DNA of 64,000 nt, taken from RSA9 sp036381195 (GTDB lineage: Bacteria; Gemmatimonadota; Gemmatimonadetes; Longimicrobiales; RSA9). The notes beneath the pieces were generated by a model that saw only the letters and a program-made list of their open reading frames with translations, did not search any database and was not told the DNA's origin. Of the stretch, positions 34,963-44,896 are shown in pieces (positions within the stretch are counted from its first letter, which is position 1; every line of letters starts with the position of its first letter). The stretch spans positions 1-64,000 of the forward strand of contig DASVDH010000047.1 in the NCBI GenBank assembly GCA_036381195.1. Direction: 5' to 3'. A program made the translations under genes and the position numbers.

Positions 34963-37686
34963 ATGCGAGAGCGCGGGGGCGCTGCGCGGGCAACACCGCC
35001 GCGATCGAGCGCGCCGAGGATTCCCCGCTGGACGAGCTGGCTGCCGGCCGCGTTCGTGAGTCTGTACCTCGCGCTGCTGGGGCTGGTGTTCCTGTGGCAA
35101 GGGCGGCGCATCGAGGCGCGGCAGGCGGTGATCCAGGAGCTGATCCGGCCGTCGCGGGACCGCTTGCTGCGGGTCCAGCGTGCGCTGGCGCTCGGGATCG
35201 CCGCGAGCACCGCGTACGCCGCGCGTCCCGAGCCCGGCTTCGCCGCGGCCTTCGCCGAATCCGAAGCCGAGATGGCCGCGCTGGAGCGAGAGCTCCGCGG
35301 CCTTGCCGCGCGGCTGGGCGGGGGCATACCGGGGGCGCTCGAGCGGTTCATGGCGGCGCGCGAGCGGTGGGTGGCCGGACAGCGCGCGCTGGCCCGCGCG
35401 CGGGCGTCGCCCGCCGAGCTCCGCTCATGGCTCGTCGCTCAGCAGGACGTTATCCGCGAGGTCGCCGAAGCTGCGGCACGACTCGAAGCGACACTCGACT
35501 CCCGCGCAATGGGGCTGATGGCGGAGAACCGGGAGATCGAGGCGCACCGGCGCTGGCTGGTCGGCGCGGGAGCGCTGGTCGCCCTGGTCGCGGCGCTGGT
35601 GGCGGTATGGTTCGGCGAGCGGAGCCGGCGGTTGGCGCAAGCGCTCGACGCGCGCCGCAGAGCGATGCTGGACCAGGAGCGCGCGGCGCGCGCGGAGATG
35701 GAGACCCTGCTCGAGAGCATCACCGACGCGTTCGTGGCGGTCGACCGCGAGGGGCGCTTCACCTACGTGAACCGGCGGGCGGAAGAGCTGTGCGGCACGC
35801 CACGTGAGTCGCCGCTCGGGCAGCCCGCCCGGCAGGCGGTGTCAGAGGCGGTGGGGGAGTCGGCCGGGCAAGCGCTGGAACGGGCGCTGACGGAGCGCTC
35901 GAGGGTGGCCTTCGAGAGCACCGCGCCCGTGGGCGGCCGGTGGTTCGAGGGGATCGCGTACCCGGCGCAGGATGGCGGCGCCACGATGCTGTTCCGGGAC
36001 ATCTCGGAACGGAAGCGCGCGGAGCGGGAGCACGCGCGGTTGCTGGCGGCGGTGGAATGGAAGCAGCGCCTGCTGGAGGCAGTGGTCCAGCAGATGCCGG
36101 CGGGCGTGATCGTCGTCGAGGCGCCCTCCGGCCGGATCCTGATCGGCAACCGGCAGGTCGACCGGATCTGGCGCGCGCGGTTGAGCGGCGCGCGCCATAT
36201 CGAGCAGTACCGGCCGCTGAAGATGTTTCACCCGGACGGGCAGCGTTACACGACGCAGCAGATGCCCCTGGTGCGAGCGCTTGTGGATGGAGAGGAGGTC
36301 GAGGCCGAGGAGATCGACATCCTGCGAGGCGATGGCAGCCGTGCGACCATCCGGGCCAGCGCCGCACCGGTGCGCGACGAGGAGGGCCGCATCGTCGCCG
36401 CGGTCACGACGTTCCACGACGTCACGCGGCAACGGAGGTTGGAGCAGGGGCTGCGCCTGCTGAGCGAGACGGGGCGGGTCTTCATGTCCTCGCTCGACTA
36501 CGAGTCCACGCTGCGCGCTGCCGTGCGGCTGTCGGTGCCCCGGCTCGCGGACTGGAGCACGGTGCACCTCGTGGAGCCAGGGGAGCGGCAGACGCGCGTG
36601 CTCGAGACCGCCCTGGCGGACCCGACGCGGCGACCCTTGTTGGAGCGACTGCTGCGCGAGTTCCCGCGGAGCATCGATGCATTGCAGCCGATCGCCGAGG
36701 CGATCCGGACGGGCAAGCCACAGTTCACGCCCGACGTGGACGAGGCGACGCTGGTCCGGGCGATCCCCGATCGGCGGCTGCGAGAGCTGGTTGCGGAGCT
36801 GGACGTCCGGTCCGGGATGGTGCTGCCGCTGCGGGTGGGCGGCCGCGTGCTGGGCGCGTTCGCGTTCGCGTATGCAGAGTCCGGCCGGCGCTACGGCCAG
36901 GAGGAGTTCGATCTGGCCCAGGAGCTGGTACACCGCGCCTCGATGGCCGTGCACAATGCCCTGCTCTACCGGGAGGCGCAGCAGGCGTTGCGCGCCCGGG
37001 ATGACGTGCTGGCGATCGTGTCCCACGACCTGCGCAACCCACTGCACACGATCCACGCGACGGTGGAGCTGGTGCTGGACCTGTGGCCGCCGAGGGAGCA
37101 GCAGGAGCAGCACCTGGAAGCAGTGCTGCGCGCTACCCGCCAGATGGACCGGCTGATCCAGGACCTGCTGGACGTCTCCCGCATCCAGGCGGGCAAGGCG
37201 CTGAAGATCGAGCCGTCGAGCGAGCCGCCGGCGAAGCTCGTGCGCCGCGCGGCCGAGGCGTTCCGGGCTGCGGCGCAGGAGAAGGGGATCCGCATGGAGG
37301 TCCACGCGCCGGACGATCTGCCGCCGGTGCGCGCGGACGAGTCACGCATTCACCAGGTGCTCTCGAACCTGCTGGCGAACGCGGTGAAGTTCACACCCCC
37401 GGGCGGCCGCGTGTGGGTCAGCGCGGGAGCGGTGCCCGAAGGCATCCGGTTCTCGGTGCGGGACACCGGCCCGGGCATCGCGCCGGAGGACCTCGAGCGC
37501 ATCTTCCAGCCCTTCTGGCAGGTGCGCCGCACCGCGCGGCTGGGCGTGGGGCTCGGGCTGGGCATCGCGCGCGGCATCGTCGAGCAGCACGGCGGCCGGC
37601 TCTGGGTGGAGAGCCGGCCGGGCGTGGGCAGCACCTTCTCGTTCACGCTCCCGCTGGCGCGACGGGATGAGACGCGGGCAGCCTGA
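34963..37686 (+). CDS. Membrane sensor histidine kinase with periplasmic domain, PAS-PAS-GAF
   Basis: 907 residues from ATG 34963 with GGAG 5 nt upstream. Membrane helices at about 27-47 and 198-218 enclose a helical periplasmic domain of 150 residues. Then PAS (about 240-355), PAS (about 370-490), GAF (about 500-665), HisKA with IVSHDLRNPLHTIHA, and HATPase with LSNLLANAVKFTPPGG, DTGPGIAPED and GVGLGLGIARGI. It is a periplasmic-signal kinase without a receiver domain; no regulator gene lies in the window. Confidence 0.93.
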   Translation: MRERGGAARATPPRSSAPRIPRWTSWLPAAFVSLYLALLGLVFLWQGRRIEARQAVIQELIRPSRDRLLRVQRALALGIAASTAYAARPEPGFAAAFAESEAEMAALERELRGLAARLGGGIPGALERFMAARERWVAGQRALARARASPAELRSWLVAQQDVIREVAEAAARLEATLDSRAMGLMAENREIEAHRRWLVGAGALVALVAALVAVWFGERSRRLAQALDARRRAMLDQERAARAEMETLLESITDAFVAVDREGRFTYVNRRAEELCGTPRESPLGQPARQAVSEAVGESAGQALERALTERSRVAFESTAPVGGRWFEGIAYPAQDGGATMLFRDISERKRAEREHARLLAAVEWKQRLLEAVVQQMPAGVIVVEAPSGRILIGNRQVDRIWRARLSGARHIEQYRPLKMFHPDGQRYTTQQMPLVRALVDGEEVEAEEIDILRGDGSRATIRASAAPVRDEEGRIVAAVTTFHDVTRQRRLEQGLRLLSETGRVFMSSLDYESTLRAAVRLSVPRLADWSTVHLVEPGERQTRVLETALADPTRRPLLERLLREFPRSIDALQPIAEAIRTGKPQFTPDVDEATLVRAIPDRRLRELVAELDVRSGMVLPLRVGGRVLGAFAFAYAESGRRYGQEEFDLAQELVHRASMAVHNALLYREAQQALRARDDVLAIVSHDLRNPLHTIHATVELVLDLWPPREQQEQHLEAVLRATRQMDRLIQDLLDVSRIQAGKALKIEPSSEPPAKLVRRAAEAFRAAAQEKGIRMEVHAPDDLPPVRADESRIHQVLSNLLANAVKFTPPGGRVWVSAGAVPEGIRFSVRDTGPGIAPEDLERIFQPFWQVRRTARLGVGLGLGIARGIVEQHGGRLWVESRPGVGSTFSFTLPLARRDETRAA

Positions 37687-37702
37687 TGAGGGCACCACCA
37701 CC

Positions 37703-38143
37703 TCAGGCCGGCACTTCCTCGCGCCGGATGATGCGGACGTACTCCTCGGGCCCGAACCGATCGAGCACGTAGTGCACGATGGTCGCGCCGGGCAGCCCCC
37801 AGCGGTGCTCCGGGAAGCCGGACCGGCCGGGCGTGCTGCGCGTCGGAGGGCCGAACGTCCGCTCCAGGTGCTGCTGGAACTCCTCGTATGACCGGCTCAG
37901 CTCGAGCGGCGGGTCGCGGAAGAACTCCAGCTCGGTGAGGTGATCGGAGTCCCGGGGGATGAAATGGAAGCCGATCTGGTGTGCCAGGCCACCCAACGAT
38001 GTACAGGAGAGCGTGAAGTAACCGAACGTGACCCTGCGCAGGCCGTGCGGCTCCAGCAACTCGCGCAGGCCCGGCTCGGTGATGTTCCACGGCACGAAGA
38101 CCGGCGGCTCCTCGAGCTGGAAACCATCGCGCAACATGGTCAT
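37703..38143 (-). CDS. Hypothetical protein, 146 residues
   Basis: Starts MTMLRDGFQLEEPPVFVPWNI; acidic and aromatic, with FGYFTLSCTSLGGLAHQIGFHFIPRDSDHLTELEFFRD and a C-terminal ATIVHYVLDRFGPEEYVRIIRRE. No signal, no membrane segment and no motif I can assign. Codon use matches the host. The start could be either of two close ATGs (38143, 38137). Convergent with the kinase on the left (16-nt gap) and divergent from tyrS. Confidence 0.7.
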   Translation of the reverse strand: MTMLRDGFQLEEPPVFVPWNITEPGLRELLEPHGLRRVTFGYFTLSCTSLGGLAHQIGFHFIPRDSDHLTELEFFRDPPLELSRSYEEFQQHLERTFGPPTRSTPGRSGFPEHRWGLPGATIVHYVLDRFGPEEYVRIIRREEVPA

Positions 38144-38439
38144 GGCAGGCGACCCGTCCTCGGATCGTGTGGTTCGCACGCCGGCCGGCAGGAGGTTGGG
38201 CGAAGGAGGCGCGCGGGTCCCGGCCTCGCCCCGGGACCGCGCGTCAAGATAGGGGCGCGCGGCGCGCAGTGCCAGAACCCCCGCGCGCGTGCCGCGCGTG
38301 GCGTACTCGACCACCCCGCCCTGCGGCGTGCGGCGCGCGGCCGGGCGGGTGTGCCCGACCCGATCGGCTGGCCGGTTCCGCGCGCGGCGGTTCGGGCGTA
38401 ATTTGGAGCGGCACCCTGTTACGTTCCCCGAAACGCCCG

Positions 38440-39726
38440 ATGAAGACGACGACGTTTTTCGAGGACCTCGAGGCGCGTGGCCTCGTCCACGGCGCGACTG
38501 AAGGCGCGCGCGAGCTGTTCGCGGGCGCGGAACGGGTCACCGGCTACATCGGCTTCGACCCGACATCGGATAGTCTGCACGTCGGCTCGCTGCTCCAGAT
38601 CCTGGCGCTCGTCCGGCTCCAGCGCGCGGGGCACCGGCCGATCGCGCTGGTGGGCGGCGGCACGGGCATGATCGGCGACCCGAGCGGGAAGACAGCCGAG
38701 CGGCAACTGCTGACGCGCGAGCAGGTCGAGCAGAACGTGGAAGGCATCCGCGCCCAGCTCGCGCGGTTCCTGGATTTCTCCGGCGAGATCGGCGCGCGGC
38801 TGATCGACAATCACGAGTGGTTGGGCTCGCTGGGTCTGATCGCATTCCTGCGGGACACGGGGAAGCACTTCACGGTCAATTACATGCTGGCCAAGGAGTC
38901 CGTGGCCCGCCGGCTGGAGCAGGCGGAGGGGATCTCGTTCACCGAATTCAGCTACATGCTGCTCCAGGCATACGACTTCCTGGAGCTCTTCTCCCGCTAC
39001 GGCTGCACGCTGCAGATGGGCGGCAGCGACCAGTGGGGGAACATCACCGCGGGGATCGAGCTGATCCGGCGGGTGCGCGGCGGCGCAGCGTACGGCATCG
39101 TCCAGCCGCTGGTCACTACGGCGAGCGGGGCGAAGTTCGGCAAGACGGAGGCGGGCACCGTGTGGCTGGACCCCGAGCGCACGTCGCCGTTCCGCTTCTA
39201 CCAGTTCTGGCTGAACACGGACGACCGGGACGTGGAGCGCTGGCTCAAGGCGTTCACGTTCCTGCCGCTCGAGGAGATCGGCGAGGTGATGGCTGCGCAG
39301 GAGGCGAACCCGGCCGCCCGCACGGCGCAGCGGCGGCTCGCCGCCGAGGTCACGCGCTTCGTGCACGGCGAGGATGGCCTCGCCCGCGCGGAGCGCGCCA
39401 CCGCCGTGCTGTTCGGCAGCCGCCCGCCGCAGGACCTGCCCGCCGAGGAGTTGCTCGAGGTCTTCGCCGACGTCCCCTCCACCGAGGTGCCGCGGGAACG
39501 CTTCGCCGATGCGGGCATGCCGATCATCGAGCTGCTGGTCGAGAGCGGGATCGCCTCTTCCAGGGGCGATGCGCGCCGCCTCATCGCGGGTGGCGGCGCA
39601 TACCTGAACGGCGAGCGGATCGCAGACGCGGACCGCCGCGTCACCGTGGCCGACACGATCGACGGCGCCGTCCTGCTGCTGCGCAAGGGGAGGAAGGAGA
39701 ACCGGCTGGTGCGCCTGGCGGGGTGA
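38440..39726 (+). CDS. tyrS: Tyrosyl-tRNA synthetase
   Basis: 428 residues from MKTTTFFEDLEARGLV. Class I synthetase: HVGS in place of HIGH at LHVGSLLQI, tyrosine pocket GSDQWGNITAG and YMLLQAYDF, and KFGKTEAGTVWLD as the KMSKS-like loop usual for bacterial TyrRS. The C-terminal S4 RNA-binding domain (EL..SGIASSRGDARRLIAGGGAYLNGERI) is complete. Charges tRNA-Tyr in the cytoplasm. A 296-bp upstream gap is shared with the divergent hypothetical gene. Confidence 0.97.
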   Translation: MKTTTFFEDLEARGLVHGATEGARELFAGAERVTGYIGFDPTSDSLHVGSLLQILALVRLQRAGHRPIALVGGGTGMIGDPSGKTAERQLLTREQVEQNVEGIRAQLARFLDFSGEIGARLIDNHEWLGSLGLIAFLRDTGKHFTVNYMLAKESVARRLEQAEGISFTEFSYMLLQAYDFLELFSRYGCTLQMGGSDQWGNITAGIELIRRVRGGAAYGIVQPLVTTASGAKFGKTEAGTVWLDPERTSPFRFYQFWLNTDDRDVERWLKAFTFLPLEEIGEVMAAQEANPAARTAQRRLAAEVTRFVHGEDGLARAERATAVLFGSRPPQDLPAEELLEVFADVPSTEVPRERFADAGMPIIELLVESGIASSRGDARRLIAGGGAYLNGERIADADRRVTVADTIDGAVLLLRKGRKENRLVRLAG

Positions 39727-39754
39727 GCGGCGGCCCGGCCGCGCCCTGCACGGC

Positions 39755-39890
39755 ATGGCCCCGGGAGGGCGAGGCGGCGGCCGGCGCGCCCTCGGCACCG
39801 CAGGCGGACGCCCTCGGCACCGCAGGCCGGCGAGGGAAGCATCACGCGCCTTCGGCGCAGCAGGCCGGCGCGGCGGCATCACGCGCCCGC
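39755..39890. repeat. Short direct repeats after tyrS
   Basis: Two copies of GCCCTCGGCACCGCAGGC and two looser GCGCC-TTCGGCGCAGCAGGCCGG copies, with GGAGGGCGAGGCGGCGG ahead. Lies between convergent tyrS and rlmA-like genes; may act as terminator or be a degenerate mobile repeat. Confidence 0.55.
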
Positions 39891-40832
39891 GCTTCCCGCT
39901 GCCGGCGGTGCCGGCCGGAGGCGCAGTAGATCCACGGCGAACGTCACCTCGAGCGGGCCGAGCCCCGCCGCCCGCGCGTACGCCTCCTCGCCCAGGTGCC
40001 GGGCGCTCGGCGTCATGCGCACGAGGTCGACGAGGTCCTCCCCCTCCAGCTCGACACGCCACTCGAGCGCGTCCTTCGCTTCCAGCTCGAAGGCGCCTGC
40101 GAGCCGCGCGATCGTTCGGTCCAGCTTCTCGGGCTCCATGCCGATGAGCGGCAGCGCGGCGCGCAGCTCGCCGAGGTGCGCCTCGCCGGGGATCACGACG
40201 ACGAGCATCCCCGAAGGCCGGAGCACGCGGCGGAACTCCTGCGGGTTGCGCGGCGCGAAGATGTCCAGCAGCAGATCCACGCAGCCGTCGCGCAGGCAGA
40301 TGCGGTGGTGGACGTCGTTGCGGAAGAAGAACACGGCCGTGTGGCGGCGCGCGGCCAGGCGCAGCGCGTCCCTGGAGATGTCCAGCCCGAAGAAGCAGTC
40401 CCGCTCCTCGCGTTCCACGTGCGGGTCGGCGGCGCGCCGCGCGCCGCCAGGCCCGGCCGCCGGGGCCGCCAGCCCGCCAATGAAGTGCCCGTCGCCGCAT
40501 CCGACCTCGACGATGACCCGCCCGCGCGCGTGCCCCGCTGCGCCGGCAGCGCCCTGCTCCTGCCGGAGCGCGGCGCGGCAGGCCTCGAGCGCCCGCGCGA
40601 GCGGCGCGAAGTGCCCGCGCTCGAGGAAGCGCCGCCGCGCGCGCAGCATGTCCGCAGTGTCGCCCGTGAGCGCGGTGCGGCCGTGGCCCGCGGGGAGCAG
40701 GTCCACGTGGCCCTCGCGCGCGATGTCGTAGCTGTGATGGCGGGGGCAGCGCAGCGCGCGGCCCTCGCGGGAGAGCGGCTCCGTGCAGACGGGGCAGATG
40801 AGGAGCGAGGCGCAGCGGGACGCGCCGCTCAC
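39879..40832 (-). CDS. rlmA: 23S rRNA (guanine-N1)-methyltransferase, RlmA family
   Basis: 317 residues from a GTG at 40832 with GAGGTG upstream. The N-terminal zinc site CPVC...C...HHSYDIAREGHVDLL is the RlmA signature, followed by SAM-binding VIVEVGCGDGHFIGGL and FGLDISRDALRLAARR. Target G745/G748 of 23S rRNA in E. coli-type numbering. About 45 residues longer than E. coli RlmA because of a Gly/Ala-rich insertion after the SAM loop. Confidence 0.88.
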   Translation of the reverse strand: MSGASRCASLLICPVCTEPLSREGRALRCPRHHSYDIAREGHVDLLPAGHGRTALTGDTADMLRARRRFLERGHFAPLARALEACRAALRQEQGAAGAAGHARGRVIVEVGCGDGHFIGGLAAPAAGPGGARRAADPHVEREERDCFFGLDISRDALRLAARRHTAVFFFRNDVHHRICLRDGCVDLLLDIFAPRNPQEFRRVLRPSGMLVVVIPGEAHLGELRAALPLIGMEPEKLDRTIARLAGAFELEAKDALEWRVELEGEDLVDLVRMTPSARHLGEEAYARAAGLGPLEVTFAVDLLRLRPAPPAAGSAGA

Positions 40833-41048
40833 GGCACCTCGACGGACACGTTCACCGGACCTCCTCGCCCGCCGCCAGACGACCCCGCAGATGGCCGGCT
40901 CGACCGCGAGCGCGCCGAGGCCGCGCGCCATGAAGCCGGTGCGCGCGACCTCGGGCGGGACGGGCCGATGAACGGATGCGGCGGGGCGCTTCGAGGCCCT
41001 CACCCGCGGCCCCCTGCCCCGCTCCCGACGCTGCGCCGTGCCCCGCCA

Positions 41049-42824
41049 TCAGCGGCTCGTGGCCGCCGCGCCCGCGTCCGGGTCGCGCGGATCGGGGAAG
41101 GCGCTGCGGATGCCAGCGGCATCCACCAGGATCGAGTGTGCGTTGCCCTGCCGGCCGCGCACCTCGACCGTGTGGCCCATCGCCTGGAGCTGACGGACGG
41201 TCTCCTCGCCGGCGCCGCCCCGCTCGATGCGGATCACGTCCGGCAGCCACTGGTGGTGCAGGCGTGGCGCCGACACCGCATCATCGATGCTCATGCCGAA
41301 GTCCACGAGGTTCAGCGTGAGCTGGAGCACGGTGTTGATGATCGTGCGCCCGCCCGGGCTGCCGATCACGGCGACCAGGCGGCCATCCCTGGCGAGGATC
41401 GTGGGCGTCATGCTGGAGAGCATGCGCTGCTCGGGCCGCGCCAGGTTGGGCTCGGTGCCGATCAGGCCGCTGGTGGTGGTGAGGCCGGGCGCCGCGTTGA
41501 AGTCACCCATCTCGTTGTTGAGCAGGAAGCCCGCCCCCGGCACGACGATCTTGCTGCCGTAGCCCGCCTCCAGCGTGTAGGTGACGGCGACGGCCATCCC
41601 GTTCGCGTCCACGACCGAGTAATGCGTGGTCTCCATGCTCTCCGCCACGAGCTTGACGTCCTCGGGCGACGAGGGCGTGGCGTGCTCCGGGTCGATCGTG
41701 GCGCGCAGCTCGGCGGCGTACGCCTTGCTCGTGAGGCGCTCGCTGGGCACGTCCGCGAAGTCGGTGTCCGCGACGTAGCGCGCGCGATCGCGGTACGCGC
41801 GCCGCATCGCCTCCGTCAGATGGTGGATGTACCTGGCGGAGTTGTGCCCCATGCCGCGGAGGTCGTACCCCTCGAGGATGTTGAGCATCTCGACGAGCGC
41901 GATGCCGCCGCTGGACGGCGGGGCCATGCTGATGATCTCGTAGCCGCGATACGTGCCGCGGACGGGCGGCTGCTCCTTCGCCTGATAGCGGGCGAGGTCT
42001 TCCTCGGTGATCCAGCCGCCTCCGCGGCGCATCTCCGCCGCGATCAGGCGCGCCGTCTCGCCGCGGTAGAAGCCATCGTGGCCGTGGAGCATGATGCGCT
42101 CGAGCGTGCGCGCCAGGTCGGGCTGGCGGAGGATCTCGCCGGGCTCGTAGGGCACGCCGTTCTTCGAGAACGCCGCGACGCTGGCCGGATAGCGCCGCAT
42201 CGCGGGCAGCACGCGCGCGAGCGAGCGGGCGAGCGCGGGCGTGACCGGGAAGCCATCCCGCGCGAGCCGGACGGCGGGCTCCACGAGCTCGCGCCACGGC
42301 TTCGAGCCGTAGCGCGCGTGCGCGAGCGCGAAGCCCGCGACCGTGCCGGGCACGCCCACGGCCAGGTGGCTGTCGTGGTGGATGCGCGAGGAGTACTTGC
42401 CCTTCGCGTCCAGGAACATCCTGGGGTGCGCGCGCAGCGGCGCCTTCTCGCGGAAGTTGAAGGTGGTCGCGCGGCCGTCCGGGAAGCGAATGACCATGAA
42501 GCCGCCGCCGCCGATGTTGCCCGCAGCGGGGTACGTGACGGCGAGCGCGAAGCCGGTCGCGATGGCCGCATCCACCGCGTTCCCGCCGGCGGCGAGCACG
42601 TCGCGGCCGATGCGGCTCGCGATCTCCGTCGCGGAGACGACCACGCCGCCCCGGGTGCGGACCAGCTTGGCGGGGACGTCCGCCGCTGCCGGGGTGGGCG
42701 TGGGCGTCTCCACGGCGGGGCGACAGCCCGCGGCGAAGGCGATGGCGAGCAGCAGCGTGGCCGCGAGCGGCCGCGTGCAGGCGTAGCGGAGCAGCGTGTT
42801 CCGTGGCATCACGTGATTCCTCAT
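41049..42824 (-). CDS. ggt: Gamma-glutamyltranspeptidase (lipoprotein precursor)
   Basis: 591 residues from ATG 42824 (another ATG at 42809). A lipobox-like signal ends LLLAIAFAAGC. The proenzyme cleaves itself before the conserved Thr in METTHYSVVDANGMAVAVTYTLE; other marks are NIGGGGFMV, FREKAPL, PPSSGGI and the GSPGGRTIINTVLQ loop. Acts in the periplasm on glutathione and other gamma-glutamyl compounds. Confidence 0.94.
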   Translation of the reverse strand: MRNHVMPRNTLLRYACTRPLAATLLLAIAFAAGCRPAVETPTPTPAAADVPAKLVRTRGGVVVSATEIASRIGRDVLAAGGNAVDAAIATGFALAVTYPAAGNIGGGGFMVIRFPDGRATTFNFREKAPLRAHPRMFLDAKGKYSSRIHHDSHLAVGVPGTVAGFALAHARYGSKPWRELVEPAVRLARDGFPVTPALARSLARVLPAMRRYPASVAAFSKNGVPYEPGEILRQPDLARTLERIMLHGHDGFYRGETARLIAAEMRRGGGWITEEDLARYQAKEQPPVRGTYRGYEIISMAPPSSGGIALVEMLNILEGYDLRGMGHNSARYIHHLTEAMRRAYRDRARYVADTDFADVPSERLTSKAYAAELRATIDPEHATPSSPEDVKLVAESMETTHYSVVDANGMAVAVTYTLEAGYGSKIVVPGAGFLLNNEMGDFNAAPGLTTTSGLIGTEPNLARPEQRMLSSMTPTILARDGRLVAVIGSPGGRTIINTVLQLTLNLVDFGMSIDDAVSAPRLHHQWLPDVIRIERGGAGEETVRQLQAMGHTVEVRGRQGNAHSILVDAAGIRSAFPDPRDPDAGAAATSR

Positions 42825-42969
42825 TCGGGTCAGTTCCCTCTCATCCCTGGCGTGGGTGTGCGCGTAGGTTCGCCGTAACACGCGCACAGGAGCCGCGGCG
42901 TCCGGCACGAGCGTCACGATGTAGAGGTCGTCGTACCCGTCCTCGACGATCTCCGGCACCTCGCGGCCG

Positions 42970-44100
42970 TCATGCGTCCGCTCCCTTTGCTGCCCCGGCG
43001 CGTGGATCGATCAGCGCCTTGATGATCTTGCCCTGGGCGACGTCGTCCAGGGCCTGGTTCGCGGCGGCGAGGCCGTAGCTCTCGAGCGCCAGCCGGGTCC
43101 ACGGCCGCGACCGCTCCGGGTCGGCCATGATGCGCACCGCGCGGTGGAAATGCGAGTAGTCGGAGCCCCACGAGCCGCGCACGTCCAGATGCTTGCGGTT
43201 GAGGTCCGCGTGCGGGTTGAACGGCACGTCGCCGTGGTCCGTGTACTGGCCGACGATCACGACGCGGCCGGCGTCGCGCGTGAAGCGCATGGCCTGGACG
43301 GCGGCCTCGGGCGTTCCGGCCGCCTCGATCGTGACGTCCGCGCCGCGGCCCTCCGTGCGCTCGAGCACCCAGACGCGCCGCTCCTCGGGCGAAGCGCGTT
43401 CGAGGTCCAGCACGTCGTCGGCGCCCATCGCGCGCGCGGCCTCGACGCGCAGCGCGGGCGCACCGATCGCGAGGACCCGGAGCGCGCCGCTCATGCGCGC
43501 GAGCGCGACCGCGGAGAGCCCGACTGGCCCGGTCCCCAGGACGAGCACGGTGTCGCCCAGCATGATGCCCGCGCGCTCGACGCCGTGGATCGCGGTGGGC
43601 AGCGCGCAGCCGCCGGCCATGAACGCGCGCGCGTGCACGCCGTCCAGCGGGATCACGCGCGTGCCGGGCTTGAGGTACAGCTTCTCAGCCCAGCCGCCGG
43701 CGAGGCCGTCGGCGGCGCCGTAGGTGATGCCGTACACTTTGCGGTTGGGGCAGCGCGTGCTCGCCTTCGCGACCAGGCAGTACCAGCACGCGTTGCAGGT
43801 GCGGTGCACGTCCAGGAACGTGACGCGGTCGCCCTCGCGCAGCGCGCGGCCGTGCACGTCGCGCAGCGTGCCGCGGATCTTGGCGAGCCGGCCGGCCGTG
43901 ACGTGGCCGGGGATCAGCGGGTACGGCACGCCGGCAAGGCGCCCCGCGCGCAGGTGCACGTCGGTGCCGCAGACCTCGCTGAGCTCGACATCGAGCAGCG
44001 CGGAGTCCGGCTCGAGCTCGGGCTCCGGGAACTCGCGCACCTCGGCGGGGAGGCCTGGCGCGGGGATCACGGCGGCGCGGACGGCGGACATGGCCGTCAT
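42970..44100 (-). CDS. Zinc-dependent medium-chain alcohol dehydrogenase
   Basis: 376 residues. MDR fold: catalytic zinc near CGTDVHLRAGR and GHVTAGRL, structural-zinc Cys cluster CNACWYCLVAKASTRCPNRKVYG, and NAD(P) motif VLGTGPVGLSAVALA. The usual GHE is GHV, so a catalytic ligand differs from the standard enzyme. Substrate unknown. Lies upstream of ggt on the same strand, with 145 nt between. Confidence 0.88.
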   Translation of the reverse strand: MTAMSAVRAAVIPAPGLPAEVREFPEPELEPDSALLDVELSEVCGTDVHLRAGRLAGVPYPLIPGHVTAGRLAKIRGTLRDVHGRALREGDRVTFLDVHRTCNACWYCLVAKASTRCPNRKVYGITYGAADGLAGGWAEKLYLKPGTRVIPLDGVHARAFMAGGCALPTAIHGVERAGIMLGDTVLVLGTGPVGLSAVALARMSGALRVLAIGAPALRVEAARAMGADDVLDLERASPEERRVWVLERTEGRGADVTIEAAGTPEAAVQAMRFTRDAGRVVIVGQYTDHGDVPFNPHADLNRKHLDVRGSWGSDYSHFHRAVRIMADPERSRPWTRLALESYGLAAANQALDDVAQGKIIKALIDPRAGAAKGADA

Positions 44101-44191
44101 GATACGGCCGAGGCAGGGGCCGCGGCCAGTGCGAGGGGGCGAGGTGTGGCGCGGGAGGCCGCGCCGGCAGTCGTGCGGAAGGCGGGCCGCC

Positions 44192-44896
44192 CTACCGCAA
44201 CCGGATCGGCAGCTCGGCGCCGAGGTGGAACACCCAACCCCGCCGCCACACCTCGCCTTCGCCCACCCGCGAGCTGCGGATGATCCGGGAGTCCTGCCAT
44301 TCCTCCTCGATCATGATGAACGGGGTGCGGAACAGCAGCACGTCGGCGCCTGCGACGAACTGCACACGCGATCCGAGACGCAGCCCGGCACCGCCGAGGA
44401 GGAACGGGACTCCGCGGTCCGTTTCAACGCCAACGCCGGCGGCGATGCGAAGGAAAGGGAGTGGGGGTGGAGTGAACCCCGCCTGAACATCGAGCGTGCG
44501 GATCCCATCGCCCCACAGCTCGTCTTCGTAGGTGCGGCGGCGATGGACCCCGTCCGGCTCGCCCTCCGGTACGAGGGCGCACGTCTCCGCGAAAGTCTCG
44601 CGGATCCCCGTGTAGCGGGCCCGGAAGTCCCAGCCTCCGGCCGAGCGCACGCCGATGGACGGCTGCACGCCGGCGCCGCCCTGGTCGTCGTCCAGGCAAC
44701 TGGATGCGAACGGCTCGGGGATGGCCGCGAGCGCGACGGACCCGGCGAGGAAGGCCGTCCACGGCGGCGGCTGCGTTTCCGCACCGGCGGAACGGCGGGC
44801 GGCGCTCTGCGCGGCGAGGGGGGTCGCCGCCGCGCCCAGGGCGAGGGCCGCGGAGATCAGTCGTGAGAGGCGGACCTTTCCGTTTCGCATCGGCAT
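44192..44896 (-). CDS. Secreted protein, probable outer-membrane barrel
   Basis: 234 residues from ATG 44896. Signal peptide (LSRLISAALALGAAATPLAAQ) and Gly/aromatic-alternating strands: LPFLRIAAGVGVETDRG, FLLGGAGLRLGSRVQFVAGADV, and a closing WVFHLGAELPIRLR. It has two Cys in SSCLDDDQGGAG and ETCALV. Family not recognised. Divergent from the next gene. Confidence 0.7.
   Translation of the reverse strand: MPMRNGKVRLSRLISAALALGAAATPLAAQSAARRSAGAETQPPPWTAFLAGSVALAAIPEPFASSCLDDDQGGAGVQPSIGVRSAGGWDFRARYTGIRETFAETCALVPEGEPDGVHRRRTYEDELWGDGIRTLDVQAGFTPPPLPFLRIAAGVGVETDRGVPFLLGGAGLRLGSRVQFVAGADVLLFRTPFIMIEEEWQDSRIIRSSRVGEGEVWRRGWVFHLGAELPIRLR

Noticed and set aside
28119..35807. A 2562-residue plus-strand frame over the amidohydrolase, kinase and M16 genes
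   Set aside because: Artefact of GC-rich third positions on the opposite strand; three well-supported minus-strand genes explain the region.
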